Source: Sphingobium naphthae
GTDB lineage: Bacteria > Pseudomonadota > Alphaproteobacteria > Sphingomonadales > Sphingomonadaceae
Length of the DNA stretch: 64,000 bases
Direction: 5' to 3'
Assembly (NCBI RefSeq): GCF_020782235.1
Contig: NZ_JAJGNO010000003.1
Coordinates: 363,424 to 427,423, forward strand
A program made the translations under genes and the position numbers. The notes beneath the pieces are model-generated. The model was not told the DNA's origin and did not search any database. It saw only the letters and a program-made list of their open reading frames with translations. Below, one piece after another: positions 10,874 to 19,882 of the stretch (position 1 is its first letter; every line of letters starts with the position of its first letter).

Positions 10874-13531
10874 GTGAAAGCGATGAACAGCAGCATGAGG
10901 CAGCGCCCGGTCGTGGCCGCCCTGTTGGCGACGACGATGATCGCGGGCCTCGTGGGCGTTCCGGCGATGGCGCAGGATGCGACGGCGCCCGCCGCGGCCC
11001 CGGCCGCCGCGCCGACCATGGCGCCGCAGGGCACGATCCGCGCCATCACCGTGACGGGCACCCAGCGTCTGGAGCCGGACACGGTCCTGTCCTACACCAA
11101 GCTGCGCATGGGCCAGCCCTTCAGCCAGGAAAGCCTCGACCAGGCGCTGCGCGACCTGTACGAAACCGAATTGTTCGCCGACGTCCAGATCCGCAACGAC
11201 AATGGCGCGCTGACGGTCGAGGTGAAGGAAAACCCGGTCATCAACCGCATCGTGCTGGAAGGCAATAAGCGGCTGAAGGACGACAAGATCCGTCCCGAAA
11301 TCAAGCTCGCCCCGCGCCAGATCTACACCCGCTCCAAGGTTCGCGCCGACGTGGCGCGCATCGTCGAGCTGTATCGCCGCCAGGGCCGCTTCGCCGCGAC
11401 GATCGAGCCCAAGATGGTCCAGCTGGACCAGAACCGCGTCGACATCGTCTTCGAAATCTCGGAAGGGCCCAAGTCCAAGGTTCGCCAGATCAACATCATC
11501 GGCAACGACAAGTTCAGCGACGGCGAACTGCGCAGCGAGATGGTGACCAAGCAGTCGCGCTGGTTCCGCATCTTCTCCTCGGGCACCAGCTATGATCCCG
11601 ATCGCCTGGCCTATGACCAGCAGAAGCTGCGCCAATTCTACCTGACCGAAGGCTATGCCGACTTCCGCGTCATTTCGGCGGTGGCGGAGCTGACGCCCGA
11701 CAAGCAGGACTTCATCATCACTTATGTCGTCGAGGAAGGCGACCGGTACAAGTTCGGCGATGTGAAGGTCGAATCGGACATTCGCGACCTGTCGGGCGAA
11801 AATCTGACCAAGCGCCTGCCGATGAAGACGGGCGATTGGTACAATGCCAAGCTGGTCGAGGACACGGTCGACACGCTCAGCGAAACGGCGGGCCTGTTCG
11901 GCTATGCCTTCGCCGACGTCCAGCCGGACTTCAACCGCAACAAGGAAGACCTGACGATGGGGATTAACTTCCGCATCGCCAATGCGCCGCGCGTCTATGT
12001 CGAACGCGTCGACATCAACGGCAACACGCTGACGCAGGACAAGGTCATCCGCCGCGAATTCCGTCTGGCCGAAGGGGACGCGTTCAACAGCTTCCTCGTC
12101 AAGCGTTCGAAGGACCGCATCAACTCGCTCGGCTATTTCCAGGAAAAGCTCGACATCGAGCAGAAGCCGGGCTCGGCGCCCGACCGCATCGTCCTGGAAA
12201 CCAATGTGCAGGAAAAATCGACCGGCGAATTGTCGCTGTCGGCCGGCTTCTCCTCGCTGGAGCGGTTCATCGTCGCGGCGTCGATCACGCAGCGCAACTT
12301 CCGCGGCAAGGGCCAGGAACTGCGCACGTCGGTCAATTATTCGGCCTATTCCAAGTCGGTCGAGGTAGGCTTTACCGAGCCCTATTTCATGGACAAGAAT
12401 ATCGCGCTGGGCGGCGACATCTATCGCCGCGACCTCAACAGCTTCCGCTATCTGACCAACAATGATCGCGACACGACCTACGAACAGACGACCACCGGCT
12501 TCCAGATCCGCGCCGGCGTGCCGATCACCGAATATATGTCGCTGGCGCTGCGCTACAGCCTCAATTTCGATGACGTGACGCTGGACGAGGATACCTATTA
12601 TTCGGACACGGACGGCGATGGCGACACCGAGTGCGACCCGCTGCTGGCCGGCCGCTATCTGTGCGACGCGATCGGCAAGCGCACCACCTCGTCGGTCGGC
12701 TATTCGCTGATCTACGATACGCGCGACAACCGCATTCGCGCGACGCGTGGCCATAATATCACGCTGAGCCAGGATTTCGCGGGCCTGGGCGGCGACGTCA
12801 AATATGTGAAGACCCGCCTGTCCGCGTCCAAATATTGGCCGCTGGGGGGTGGCTTCATCTTCTCGCTGTCGGGCGAGGGCGGCTATATCCACAGCCTGGA
12901 AGGCGAACGGCGCGACGCGGCCGGCAATCTGGTCGACAAGGTCCGCCTGGTCGATCGCTTCTTCCTGGGCGAACCGCAGATTCGCGGCTTCGACATCCGC
13001 GGCATCGGCCCGCGCGTGAAGCGTTACTATCTGACCGCGCAGACCGACGACGACGGCAACACCACCGGCTACACTCGCAGCAACAGCAACAACAACGTCT
13101 CGGACGACGCGCTGGGCGGCAAGGTCTATTATCTCGCCCGTGCCGAAGTGCAGATCCCGCTGGGCTCGGCCGCGCGCGAAATGGGCCTGCGCCCGTCGAT
13201 CTTCGTCGACGCCGGTGCGGTCGCCGGCTTGCGTGATCCCGACACCATCCAGTTCAACGGCTATTGCTCCCCCACGTCCGGCTCCGGCTCGACGGTGGAG
13301 GCGGGCGGCACGCCCCGGGCGCCGACCTGCCCGGTCAACTACAGCTTCTCGGGCGGCAATTTCGAGGAGGAATATCTCGGCGACACGCTTTCGCCGCGTG
13401 TTTCCGTGGGCTTCGGCGTCAACTGGAACTCGCCTTTCGGCCCGTTCCGCATCGACATCGCCAAGGCCCTGCTCAAGGAACCAGGGGACGACAACAAGCT
13501 CATCACCTTTAATGTGGGGACTCAATTCTGA
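10874..13531 (+). CDS. bamA: Outer membrane protein assembly factor BamA
   Basis: Omp85 protein that folds and inserts beta-barrel proteins into the outer membrane. 885 aa: signal peptide ending AMAQ near residue 33, an Ala/Pro-rich linker, five POTRA domains to about residue 420, then a 16-strand barrel with the typical GFSSLERF and late IRGFDIRGIGPR (strand/loop 6) motifs. The last residue is Phe, the usual barrel end. Start GTG at 10874, well placed behind GAGGTGAG at 10863; ATG at 10883 is the alternative. It overlaps the next gene by one base. Confidence 0.97.
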   Translation: MKAMNSSMRQRPVVAALLATTMIAGLVGVPAMAQDATAPAAAPAAAPTMAPQGTIRAITVTGTQRLEPDTVLSYTKLRMGQPFSQESLDQALRDLYETELFADVQIRNDNGALTVEVKENPVINRIVLEGNKRLKDDKIRPEIKLAPRQIYTRSKVRADVARIVELYRRQGRFAATIEPKMVQLDQNRVDIVFEISEGPKSKVRQINIIGNDKFSDGELRSEMVTKQSRWFRIFSSGTSYDPDRLAYDQQKLRQFYLTEGYADFRVISAVAELTPDKQDFIITYVVEEGDRYKFGDVKVESDIRDLSGENLTKRLPMKTGDWYNAKLVEDTVDTLSETAGLFGYAFADVQPDFNRNKEDLTMGINFRIANAPRVYVERVDINGNTLTQDKVIRREFRLAEGDAFNSFLVKRSKDRINSLGYFQEKLDIEQKPGSAPDRIVLETNVQEKSTGELSLSAGFSSLERFIVAASITQRNFRGKGQELRTSVNYSAYSKSVEVGFTEPYFMDKNIALGGDIYRRDLNSFRYLTNNDRDTTYEQTTTGFQIRAGVPITEYMSLALRYSLNFDDVTLDEDTYYSDTDGDGDTECDPLLAGRYLCDAIGKRTTSSVGYSLIYDTRDNRIRATRGHNITLSQDFAGLGGDVKYVKTRLSASKYWPLGGGFIFSLSGEGGYIHSLEGERRDAAGNLVDKVRLVDRFFLGEPQIRGFDIRGIGPRVKRYYLTAQTDDDGNTTGYTRSNSNNNVSDDALGGKVYYLARAEVQIPLGSAAREMGLRPSIFVDAGAVAGLRDPDTIQFNGYCSPTSGSGSTVEAGGTPRAPTCPVNYSFSGGNFEEEYLGDTLSPRVSVGFGVNWNSPFGPFRIDIAKALLKEPGDDNKLITFNVGTQF

Positions 13532-14187
13532 TGAAGACTATCGTTAAAGCCGCGGCGCTGGTTCTGGCGCCTATGACCGCCATCGCGCTGACCGCTGTCC
13601 CGGCCGCCGCCCAGACCAAGTCGGGCATCGCTGTCGTCGACCTGGAGGAAGCCGTCGCCAAGAGCAGCGCCTTCACCACCGCGATGACGCAGATGCAGAC
13701 CACCTACAAGCCGCAGCTGGACCAGATCAACAGCCGCCGCACCGCGATCGAAACCGATCTCAAGAGCAAGAATGACGCGCTGCAGGCCGCCTACAAGGCC
13801 GCCGGCAACAAGTCGACGCCGGCGCTGGAAACCCAGTTCCAGCAGCTGCAGCAGGCCCAGCAGAGCGGCCAGGCCGAACTGCAGCGCCTGACCCAGCCGG
13901 TGGCGCTGGCCCGCGCCTATGTCGAACAGCAGATCGTCGACAAGCTGGACGACGCGCTGAAGGCCGCGACCGCCAAGACCAAGGCCGAAGTCGTGCTCAA
14001 GAAGGCCGCGACCGAAAGCTTCGCGTCGGGCGCGGACATCACCCCGGCGGTGATCACCGAACTCAACGCGCTGGTGCCCAGCGTCGGCATCACCCCGCCG
14101 GCCGGCTGGCAGCCCGGCGGCCGCCAGGGTGCCGCGCCCGCCGCTGCCGCTCCGGCGACCCCGGCGCAGGCGCCCAAGTCGCGCTGA
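13531..14187 (+). CDS. skp: OmpH/Skp family periplasmic chaperone
   Basis: Skp-like holdase that carries unfolded outer-membrane proteins to BamA. 218 aa: signal peptide to about residue 28 (AAAQ), a short beta core ([13 protein letters not shown]), long charged coiled-coil arms from about 50 to 135, and a Pro/Ala-rich tail. The ATG at 13531 shares a base with the bamA stop. In most Gram-negatives lpxD comes next; here fabZ follows directly. Confidence 0.93.
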   Translation: MKTIVKAAALVLAPMTAIALTAVPAAAQTKSGIAVVDLEEAVAKSSAFTTAMTQMQTTYKPQLDQINSRRTAIETDLKSKNDALQAAYKAAGNKSTPALETQFQQLQQAQQSGQAELQRLTQPVALARAYVEQQIVDKLDDALKAATAKTKAEVVLKKAATESFASGADITPAVITELNALVPSVGITPPAGWQPGGRQGAAPAAAAPATPAQAPKSR

Positions 14188-14194
14188 CACAGGA

Positions 14195-14671
14195 ATGAAC
14201 GGAGAGGTTGAAACGACCGCGCGTGGCCCGATGGATATCCGTCGGGTCATGGCCGCGCTGCCGCACCGTTATCCGATGCTGCTGATCGATCGCGTGGTGT
14301 CGCTGGTGCCCAGCCAGTCGATCCACGCGATCAAGGCGGTGTCGGTGAACGAGCCCTTTTTCCAGGGCCATTTTCCCACCCGGCCGATCATGCCCGGCGT
14401 GCTGATCGTCGAGGCGCTGGCCCAGGCGGCCGGCGTGCTGGCGGTGGAATCGATGAACCTGGCCGATTCGGGCAAGCTCGTCTATTTCATGAGCATCGAC
14501 GGAGCGAAGTTCCGGTCGCCGGTGGAGCCGGGCTGCCTGCTCGACCTGCATGTCGAAGTGACCCAGAATCGCGGCGCGATCTGCAAGTTCAGCGGCAAGG
14601 CGATGATCGAGGGCAAGCTGGCGTCGGAAGCCAATTTCGTCGCGATGATCACCGACCCGCCGCAGGATTGA
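14195..14671 (+). CDS. fabZ: 3-hydroxyacyl-ACP dehydratase
   Basis: Hot-dog fold enzyme of fatty-acid elongation that dehydrates 3-hydroxyacyl-ACP. About 158 aa; catalytic His59 ([12 protein letters not shown]) and Glu73 (IVEALAQ) are present. The start is uncertain: ATG 14195 touches AGGA at 14191, while ATG 14231 has GAGAGG at 14201-14206 at a long distance; the first gives the more usual N-terminus. The lpx neighbours of the canonical locus are missing on both sides. Confidence 0.96.
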   Translation: MNGEVETTARGPMDIRRVMAALPHRYPMLLIDRVVSLVPSQSIHAIKAVSVNEPFFQGHFPTRPIMPGVLIVEALAQAAGVLAVESMNLADSGKLVYFMSIDGAKFRSPVEPGCLLDLHVEVTQNRGAICKFSGKAMIEGKLASEANFVAMITDPPQD

Positions 14672-14847
14672 CGCGGACGCGGAGAGCGGCACGCCTGTTC
14701 TCCGGCGATCCATTCCCTCGATCCGCGCGAACCGGCGGGTCGCGGATGGATGCTCGTCGGGGGCAGGGCGTTGGAAGAAATCCGGCTTCTCCCTTGCCAA
14801 TCCGCGCGCAAACCGCTAACGGCGCGCCTTCGCTTATTTTCGCATCC

Positions 14848-14866
14848 GGCCGGTCGGAAACCGGCC
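14848..14866 (+). promoter_or_regulatory. Leader hairpin before rpmE
   Basis: GGCCGGT (14848-14854) pairs with ACCGGCC (14860-14866) around a 5-nt loop, four bases before the AAGGAG ribosome site of rpmE. It could be a ribosomal-protein leader that masks or presents the ribosome site. The 214-bp gap before rpmE shows nothing else recognisable. Confidence 0.4.
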
Positions 14867-14885
14867 ATCAAAGGAGCAGTTCGCC

Positions 14886-15110
14886 ATGAAGGCCGATACC
14901 CACCCCGATTACCACATGATCACCGTCCAGATGACCGACGGCACCACCTTCCAGACCCGCTCGACCTGGGGCAAGGAAGGCGACACGCTGGCGCTCGACA
15001 TCGATCCCAAGTCGCACCCGGCCTGGACGGGCGGCAACCGCCAGCTCGACACCGGCGGCCAGGTGGCGCGCTTCAACAAGCGTTTCGGCGGTCTGACGCT
15101 GAAGAAGTAA
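14886..15110 (+). CDS. rpmE: 50S ribosomal protein L31
   Basis: 74 aa; begins [10 protein letters not shown] and keeps the family motif [18 protein letters not shown]. It has no cysteine, so this is the zinc-independent (C-minus) form. AAGGAG at 14871-14876 is an excellent ribosome site. It has its own upstream gap and a strong terminator, so it is probably a single-gene unit. Confidence 0.97.
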   Translation: MKADTHPDYHMITVQMTDGTTFQTRSTWGKEGDTLALDIDPKSHPAWTGGNRQLDTGGQVARFNKRFGGLTLKK

Positions 15111-15135
15111 TCGGCCTCCTATGGCATGACAGGAT

Positions 15136-15164
15136 AAGGGCGCCCCGAAACGGGCGCCCTTTTT
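15136..15164. terminator. Bidirectional terminator between rpmE and the lipid kinase
   Basis: A 12-bp perfect stem (AAGGGCGCCC at 15136-15145 plus CG) around a 3-nt AAA loop, with T-runs on both strands. It serves rpmE and the convergent lipid kinase gene. Confidence 0.92.
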
Positions 15165-15197
15165 CGTTGCGGCGCGGCAGCGCGGCCCCGCGCGGGG

Positions 15198-16094
15198 TCA
15201 GGCGCTGGCCGCCACCGCCACCTCGATTGCGCCGGGCGCGATCTTCACCATCACCGGCGTGCGCGCCAGCACTTCCCCGTCGATCGAGATGCGCTGGGGC
15301 GGGTGCGTGTCGATGCGGAACGCCTGGCCGTGAAATTCCAGTGTATGCGCGTCGCGATCGCGCAGCTTGAAGAATTTGGCATACCAGTCCCAGGCGAGCC
15401 GCGGCTTGCTGCGCCCGACCACCGCCTGCACGACGATCTCGCCGGTATCGACGGCGGCATGATCGGACAGTTCGACCCCGCCATGATAGGGGCCGTTGAG
15501 GATGCGCACCTCGGTCGACCATAGCCGATGTTCCTGCGCGCCATCGTCGATGGTCAGGCGGAACGGGCGGAAGCCGACCGAACATTTCGCCGCCCAGACC
15601 AGATAGCCGATGCGACCCAGATAGCGTTTCAGCTTGTGCGGCACCGTCTGCCCGATCATCGGCGACAGGCCCAGCGAGGCGGCGTTGACGAAATAGTCGC
15701 GGTCGATCATCCCCAGGTCGACGCGCCGGCGCCGGCCCGTGGCGATCGCCCGCACCGCGCCGTCCAGGTCCAGCGGCAGGCCCAGCGTGCGCGCGAAGCT
15801 GTTGGCGGTGCCCAGCGGCAGCAGGGCGAACACGCAATCCTTGCCGACAAATTCGTCCACCGTGCTCGACATGGAGCCGTCGCCGCCGCCCACGATCACC
15901 ATCGGCGCGCCGCTGTCGATCGCTTGCCGCACCGTCGCGGCCATCTGCTCGGGATCCTTGACCGCATGCGCGGCGATCAGCCGCACGCCAGCCGCCTCCA
16001 GCTTCTCGCGCGCCTGATCGAAATTGTCCTGGCCGCGTCGGCTATGGGCGTTGACGACCAAAATGGCGTCTTTGGGCAGGGTCGTCGTTTCCAT
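15198..16094 (-). CDS. Diacylglycerol kinase-family lipid kinase
   Basis: Soluble lipid kinase of the YegS/DgkB fold, 298 aa. The nucleotide-binding motif GGGDGS is at 69-74 and the PLGTANSFAR block at 93-102; the C-terminal beta-sandwich ends with the conserved ISIDGEV segment. Members phosphorylate diacylglycerol, sphingosine or ceramide. In a sphingolipid-making bacterium a sphingoid substrate is plausible, but the sequence does not decide. The ATG at 16094 fits family length. It is divergent from the phosphoesterase next door, with a 70-bp shared promoter region. Confidence 0.9.
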   Translation of the reverse strand: METTTLPKDAILVVNAHSRRGQDNFDQAREKLEAAGVRLIAAHAVKDPEQMAATVRQAIDSGAPMVIVGGGDGSMSSTVDEFVGKDCVFALLPLGTANSFARTLGLPLDLDGAVRAIATGRRRRVDLGMIDRDYFVNAASLGLSPMIGQTVPHKLKRYLGRIGYLVWAAKCSVGFRPFRLTIDDGAQEHRLWSTEVRILNGPYHGGVELSDHAAVDTGEIVVQAVVGRSKPRLAWDWYAKFFKLRDRDAHTLEFHGQAFRIDTHPPQRISIDGEVLARTPVMVKIAPGAIEVAVAASA

Positions 16095-16164
16095 GCCGCA
16101 ATAACTCCGCGCATGCGAATCCGCTCCGGCCGGAAACCCTTTCCGCGCGATTCGTTACTCAGCC

Positions 16165-17046
16165 ATGGCCCGTATCGCTCACCTGTCCGACATCCATTTC
16201 GGCGCGAACGATCCCAAGATCGTCGACGCCGCCACCGCCTGGCTGGAGGAGCGCCAGCCCGACCTGGTGGTCATCAGCGGCGACTTCACCCAGCGCGCTC
16301 GCGTCGACCAGTTCCGCCAGGCCGCCGCCTGGCTTGGTCGCCTGCACGCCGCGGGGCTCAAGACGCTGGTCGTGCCGGGCAATCATGACGTGCCGCTCTA
16401 CGATGTCGTGCGCCGCTTCATGGCGCCGCTGCGCCGCTATCGCCGCTATATCAGCCATGATCTCTGTCCCTTCTACGAGGATGCCGAAGTCGCGATCCTG
16501 GGCATCAACACCGCGCGGTCGCTGACGATCAAGGACGGGCGCATCAATCATGACCAGATGGACATGCTTCGCAACCGCTTCGCCCCGGTGGCACCGGACA
16601 AGACTCGCATCCTGGTCACCCATCATCCGCTGTTCGCCATGCCCATCGGCAAGGGCGGCGAACTGAGCGAAGCCGTCGGGCGGCATGAGGATGCCGTGAA
16701 AGCCGTCTGCCAGGCCGGCGTCCATGTCGCGCTGGCCGGCCATTTCCACCGCACTTATGCCGAAGCCGCGCAGAAGATGGTGGCGCATAGCGGCGGGGCG
16801 CTTGTCATCCAGGCGGGCACCGCCACCTCCACGCGCCTGCGCAATGCCGAACCACAAAGCTTCAACTGGCTCCACGTCCGCCGCAACAATGCAATGGAGC
16901 TACAGGTCATCGTCTGGGACGGCGCCAGCTTCCGCCGCGCCAGCCATGTGGAATATGTCCACGAAAGCAAAGGCTGGACCTCCCGCGACGTGGTGGAGCC
17001 GCCACGGGTAGGGGAAATTCCGCCGCGTCAGGTCCTGCGCCGCTGA
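16165..17046 (+). CDS. Calcineurin-like metallophosphoesterase
   Basis: 293-aa two-metal phosphoesterase. The five metal-binding blocks are all visible: LSDIHFG (7-13), SGDFT, PGNHD, THHPLF and AGHFHR. Closest in pattern to the cyclic-nucleotide phosphodiesterase/Icc group and UDP-diacylglucosamine-hydrolase-like relatives; the substrate is unknown. No signal peptide, so cytoplasmic. It ends 15 bp before the convergent methyltransferase. Confidence 0.9.
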   Translation: MARIAHLSDIHFGANDPKIVDAATAWLEERQPDLVVISGDFTQRARVDQFRQAAAWLGRLHAAGLKTLVVPGNHDVPLYDVVRRFMAPLRRYRRYISHDLCPFYEDAEVAILGINTARSLTIKDGRINHDQMDMLRNRFAPVAPDKTRILVTHHPLFAMPIGKGGELSEAVGRHEDAVKAVCQAGVHVALAGHFHRTYAEAAQKMVAHSGGALVIQAGTATSTRLRNAEPQSFNWLHVRRNNAMELQVIVWDGASFRRASHVEYVHESKGWTSRDVVEPPRVGEIPPRQVLRR

Positions 17047-17061
17047 CGGCGCGATCCGGCG

Positions 17062-17916
17062 CTACTGCGCCTTGCCTTTCAGCGCCTCCGCCAGCGATAT
17101 TGTGGCGCTGCCGCGCCGGGCGGGTTGCGCCTGGCTGGGATCGGGTTTCCAGCCGGACAGATAAATGATCGCCATTTGCTCGGCGATGCGGCCCTCGGAA
17201 TCGGCGCTGTCGGCGAAATGGGCGGCGGCGCGCATCAGCACCTCGCGCGTCAGCGGTGGGGGTCGATGGGCCAGCATGTTGCCCGCGCCCATGCCGCGCA
17301 GGTCGTGCATCAACCGGACGATGTCGCCATAGCGGATCGTCAGCATGTCGCCGTCCGCCACCGGCATGGCGAAGCCGGCGCGGCTCAGCAGGTCGCCGGC
17401 GGCGCGCACGTCGACCTGGGGATGGACATGCTGGCCGGGCCGATCGCCCTCGGCGGCGAGCAGCGCGGACTTGAGGCGGGGCAGGCTGCCCGCGCCGGCA
17501 AAGGCCGCCAGCATCAGCCCGTCGGGCCGCAGCACGCGTCGCATCAGGATCAGCGCGCCGGGCAGGTCGTTGACGCTGTCGAGCGTGCCGCAGGCCAGCA
17601 CCAGGTCGAAACTGGCGTCGGCAAAGGGCAGGGCGTCTTCGTCGGCCTGCACGCCGCCAGCCTTTCGCGCCGCCAGGAAGGCGGGATCGACGGAGGCGAC
17701 GCGCTTGCCCATCCCTTCCAGCGCGGCGCGGGCGCTATCGTCGGGGCACCCGATCAGCAGCGCTTCGGGCAGGTCCCGCTGCACGTCGCCCAGCCGCTCC
17801 AGCAATTCGTCCAGCATCGCCCGGTGCAGGAAATCATGCGCCGCAAAACCGGGCAGCATCCGGTCGCGCCGGCGCGCGCGCAGCGATCGGTCGAAAATGT
17901 CGGGGCGGGTGTCCAT
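17062..17916 (-). CDS. NDUFAF5-like SAM-dependent methyltransferase
   Basis: 284-aa class I methyltransferase-fold protein. The start TRPDIFDRSLRARRRDRML resembles the IFDR...RR pattern of the BioC/NDUFAF5 family, whose mitochondrial members hydroxylate an arginine of a complex I subunit during assembly. Motif I is atypical (LLIGCPDDS rather than a glycine-rich loop), which also happens in this group; the acidic ADASFDLVLACGTL and LRPDGLMLAAF blocks are normal. The ATG at 17916 begins the conserved part. Its start is only 41 bp from the divergent comF start. A role in complex I maturation is an inference. Confidence 0.75.
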   Translation of the reverse strand: MDTRPDIFDRSLRARRRDRMLPGFAAHDFLHRAMLDELLERLGDVQRDLPEALLIGCPDDSARAALEGMGKRVASVDPAFLAARKAGGVQADEDALPFADASFDLVLACGTLDSVNDLPGALILMRRVLRPDGLMLAAFAGAGSLPRLKSALLAAEGDRPGQHVHPQVDVRAAGDLLSRAGFAMPVADGDMLTIRYGDIVRLMHDLRGMGAGNMLAHRPPPLTREVLMRAAAHFADSADSEGRIAEQMAIIYLSGWKPDPSQAQPARRGSATISLAEALKGKAQ

Positions 17917-17957
17917 GGCGGGCCTTGTGCATGCGCGGCGAAGCGGGAACAAGGCAG

Positions 17958-18740
17958 ATGATGCCTCTTGCCCCGCTTCTCAAGGCCGCGTTGCGCCCCG
18001 CGCTCGATTATGCGCTGCCGCCGCGCTGCCCGGGCTGCGGCGCGATCGTGGGGGAGGATTTCGCCTTCTGCCTCGACTGCTGGAGCGGCATGGAATTTCT
18101 GAGCGAGCCCTGCTGCGCGCGGTGCGGCCTGCCCTTTCCCCATGATCTGGGGGAAGGAGCGGCCTGCGGCGCCTGCCTCGCCGATCCGCCCGCCTGGGAC
18201 GGCGCGCGAGCGGTGCTGGCCTATGGCGCGGTTGCGCGCACCGTGGCGCTGCGCCTCAAATATGGCCGGCGCATCGGCCTGGCGCGGCTGATCGCGCGGC
18301 AGATGCTGCGCCACGCCGGCGCGGTGGAGGCGGGCGATCCGCCCCTGATCGTGCCGGTGCCGCTGCATCGCTGGCGGTTGTGGAATCGCGGCTTCAACCA
18401 GTCGGCTCTCATCGCCGATCATCTCGGCCGGCTGACCGGATGGCCGGTGGATCGGCACGGATTGCGACGCGTCAAGCGGACGCAGCCGCTGCGCGGCATG
18501 AACCCGGCGCACCGCGCGCGCGCGGTGCGGGGCGCCTTCGCACTGGCGGCGGGTCATGGCTTTGGCGGGCGACGCGTCCTGCTGATCGACGATGTCCATA
18601 CCAGCGGCGCGACCGCCGCCGCCTGCGGCCGCGCGCTCAAGCGCGGCGGCGCAGTGGAGGTGCGGCTGCTCTGCTGGGCGCGCGCGCTGCCGGACCGCGA
18701 TGCCGCCCCCGCCGGCGGCTCCGCGGATGCGTCCGATTGA
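17958..18740 (+). CDS. comF: ComF-family phosphoribosyltransferase
   Basis: 260 aa with an N-terminal double zinc-ribbon (CPGC, CLDC, CARC, CGAC between residues 23 and 76) and a C-terminal phosphoribosyltransferase fold whose PRPP loop is LLIDDVHTSGAT. ComF proteins help DNA uptake in competent bacteria, but orthologues are common in non-competent species and their reaction is unknown. ATG at 17958 (the next codon is also ATG) follows AAGG at 17951. It is first of a four-gene run with grxC, a nitrilase homologue and a DUF1178 gene. Confidence 0.9.
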   Translation: MMPLAPLLKAALRPALDYALPPRCPGCGAIVGEDFAFCLDCWSGMEFLSEPCCARCGLPFPHDLGEGAACGACLADPPAWDGARAVLAYGAVARTVALRLKYGRRIGLARLIARQMLRHAGAVEAGDPPLIVPVPLHRWRLWNRGFNQSALIADHLGRLTGWPVDRHGLRRVKRTQPLRGMNPAHRARAVRGAFALAAGHGFGGRRVLLIDDVHTSGATAAACGRALKRGGAVEVRLLCWARALPDRDAAPAGGSADASD

Positions 18741-18788
18741 CAAAGCCGCGCGTTCCCCCATCTTCAGGACAAAGGAGCGTTTATCCTC

Positions 18789-19046
18789 ATGGCAAAAGTG
18801 GAAATCTATACCAAGGCCTGGTGCGGCTATTGCGCCCGGGCCAAGTCCCTGCTCGACAGCAAGGGCGCGGCCTATCAGGAATATGACATCAGCATGGGCG
18901 GCCCCAAGCGCGACGAGATGCTGGGCCGCGCGCCCGGCCGGACGACCGTGCCGCAAATCTTCATCGACGGTAAGCATATCGGCGGCAGCGACGATCTCGC
19001 CGCGCTGAACCGCGAGGGCAAGCTGGACGCGCTGCTCGCCCAGTGA
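18789..19046 (+). CDS. grxC: Glutaredoxin 3
   Basis: 85-aa dithiol glutaredoxin reducing protein disulfides and mixed glutathione disulfides. Active site CGYC at 12-15, cis-proline in TTVPQIF, and the glutathione-binding GGSDD near residue 70. AAAGGAG at 18770-18776 lies upstream. Its stop overlaps the GTG of the following nitrilase-like gene by 4 bp. Confidence 0.97.
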   Translation: MAKVEIYTKAWCGYCARAKSLLDSKGAAYQEYDISMGGPKRDEMLGRAPGRTTVPQIFIDGKHIGGSDDLAALNREGKLDALLAQ

Positions 19047-19882
19047 CGATCCTGCGCGCCGCCCTGTTCCAGATGACGAGCGGGATCGATCCCGCCGCCA
19101 ATGCCGCCGCGATCGTGGAGATGGTCTACCGCGCCAAGGGCGAGGGGGCGGACATGCTCTTCACGCCGGAAATGGCGGGCTATCTCGATCGCGACCGCAA
19201 GCGCGCGGCGCAGATGCTGCACAGCGAGGCGGAGGATGTCGTGCTGGCCGCGGTGCGCGATGCGGCCGCGCGCGCGGGGCTGTGGGTGCATCTGGGCTCG
19301 CTGCCGCTCAGGGACGAACGCGCCGATGGCCGCTGGGCCAATCGCAGCCTGATGATCGACGCCAATGGCGACATCCGCGCGCGGTACGACAAGATCCATT
19401 TGTTCGACGTCGATCTCGCCAGCGGCGAAAGCTGGCGGGAATCGGCGGTCTATGGGCCCGGCGAGCAGGTCGTCGCGGTCGATACGCCCTGGGGGCGAAT
19501 GGGCCTGTCGATCTGCTACGACATGCGGTTTCCCGATCTGTATCGCGCGCTCACTGATGCCGGCGCAACGATCCTGCTCGCGCCGGCCGCCTTCACCGTG
19601 CCGACCGGGCAGGCGCATTGGCATGTGCTGCTGCGGGCCCGCGCGATCGAGGCGGGCTGCGTCGTGATCGCGACCGCTCAGGCCGGGGCCCATGCCGACG
19701 GCCGCGTCACCTATGGGCACAGCCTGGTGGTCGATCCCTGGGGCGATCTGCTGCTCGATATGGGGGACACGGCGGGCTTGGGGCTTGCGGACATCGACCT
19801 GTCGCGCATAGGGGATGTGCGCGCGCGGGTGCCCGCGCTCGCCAACCGCCGGACCATGCCCAGGGACGTGACAATTTCGTGA
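19043..19882 (+). CDS. Carbon-nitrogen hydrolase (Nit1/omega-amidase-like)
   Basis: 279-aa nitrilase-superfamily amidase. Catalytic triad Glu43 (FTPEM), Lys118 (RYDKIHLF) and Cys159 (SICYDMRFP) are present. The sequence pattern matches the Nit1 group, which removes deaminated glutathione; the adjacent glutaredoxin gene makes that assignment attractive but it is inferred. GTG start at 19043 overlaps the grxC stop, and its own stop overlaps the next GTG start, so the three genes are coupled. Confidence 0.92.
   Translation: MTILRAALFQMTSGIDPAANAAAIVEMVYRAKGEGADMLFTPEMAGYLDRDRKRAAQMLHSEAEDVVLAAVRDAAARAGLWVHLGSLPLRDERADGRWANRSLMIDANGDIRARYDKIHLFDVDLASGESWRESAVYGPGEQVVAVDTPWGRMGLSICYDMRFPDLYRALTDAGATILLAPAAFTVPTGQAHWHVLLRARAIEAGCVVIATAQAGAHADGRVTYGHSLVVDPWGDLLLDMGDTAGLGLADIDLSRIGDVRARVPALANRRTMPRDVTIS

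Noticed and set aside
9455..13525. A 1356-codon open frame on the reverse strand
   Set aside because: It is the antisense of rseP and bamA, rich in Arg, His, Gln and Ala, without a domain; typical of GC-rich antisense frames.
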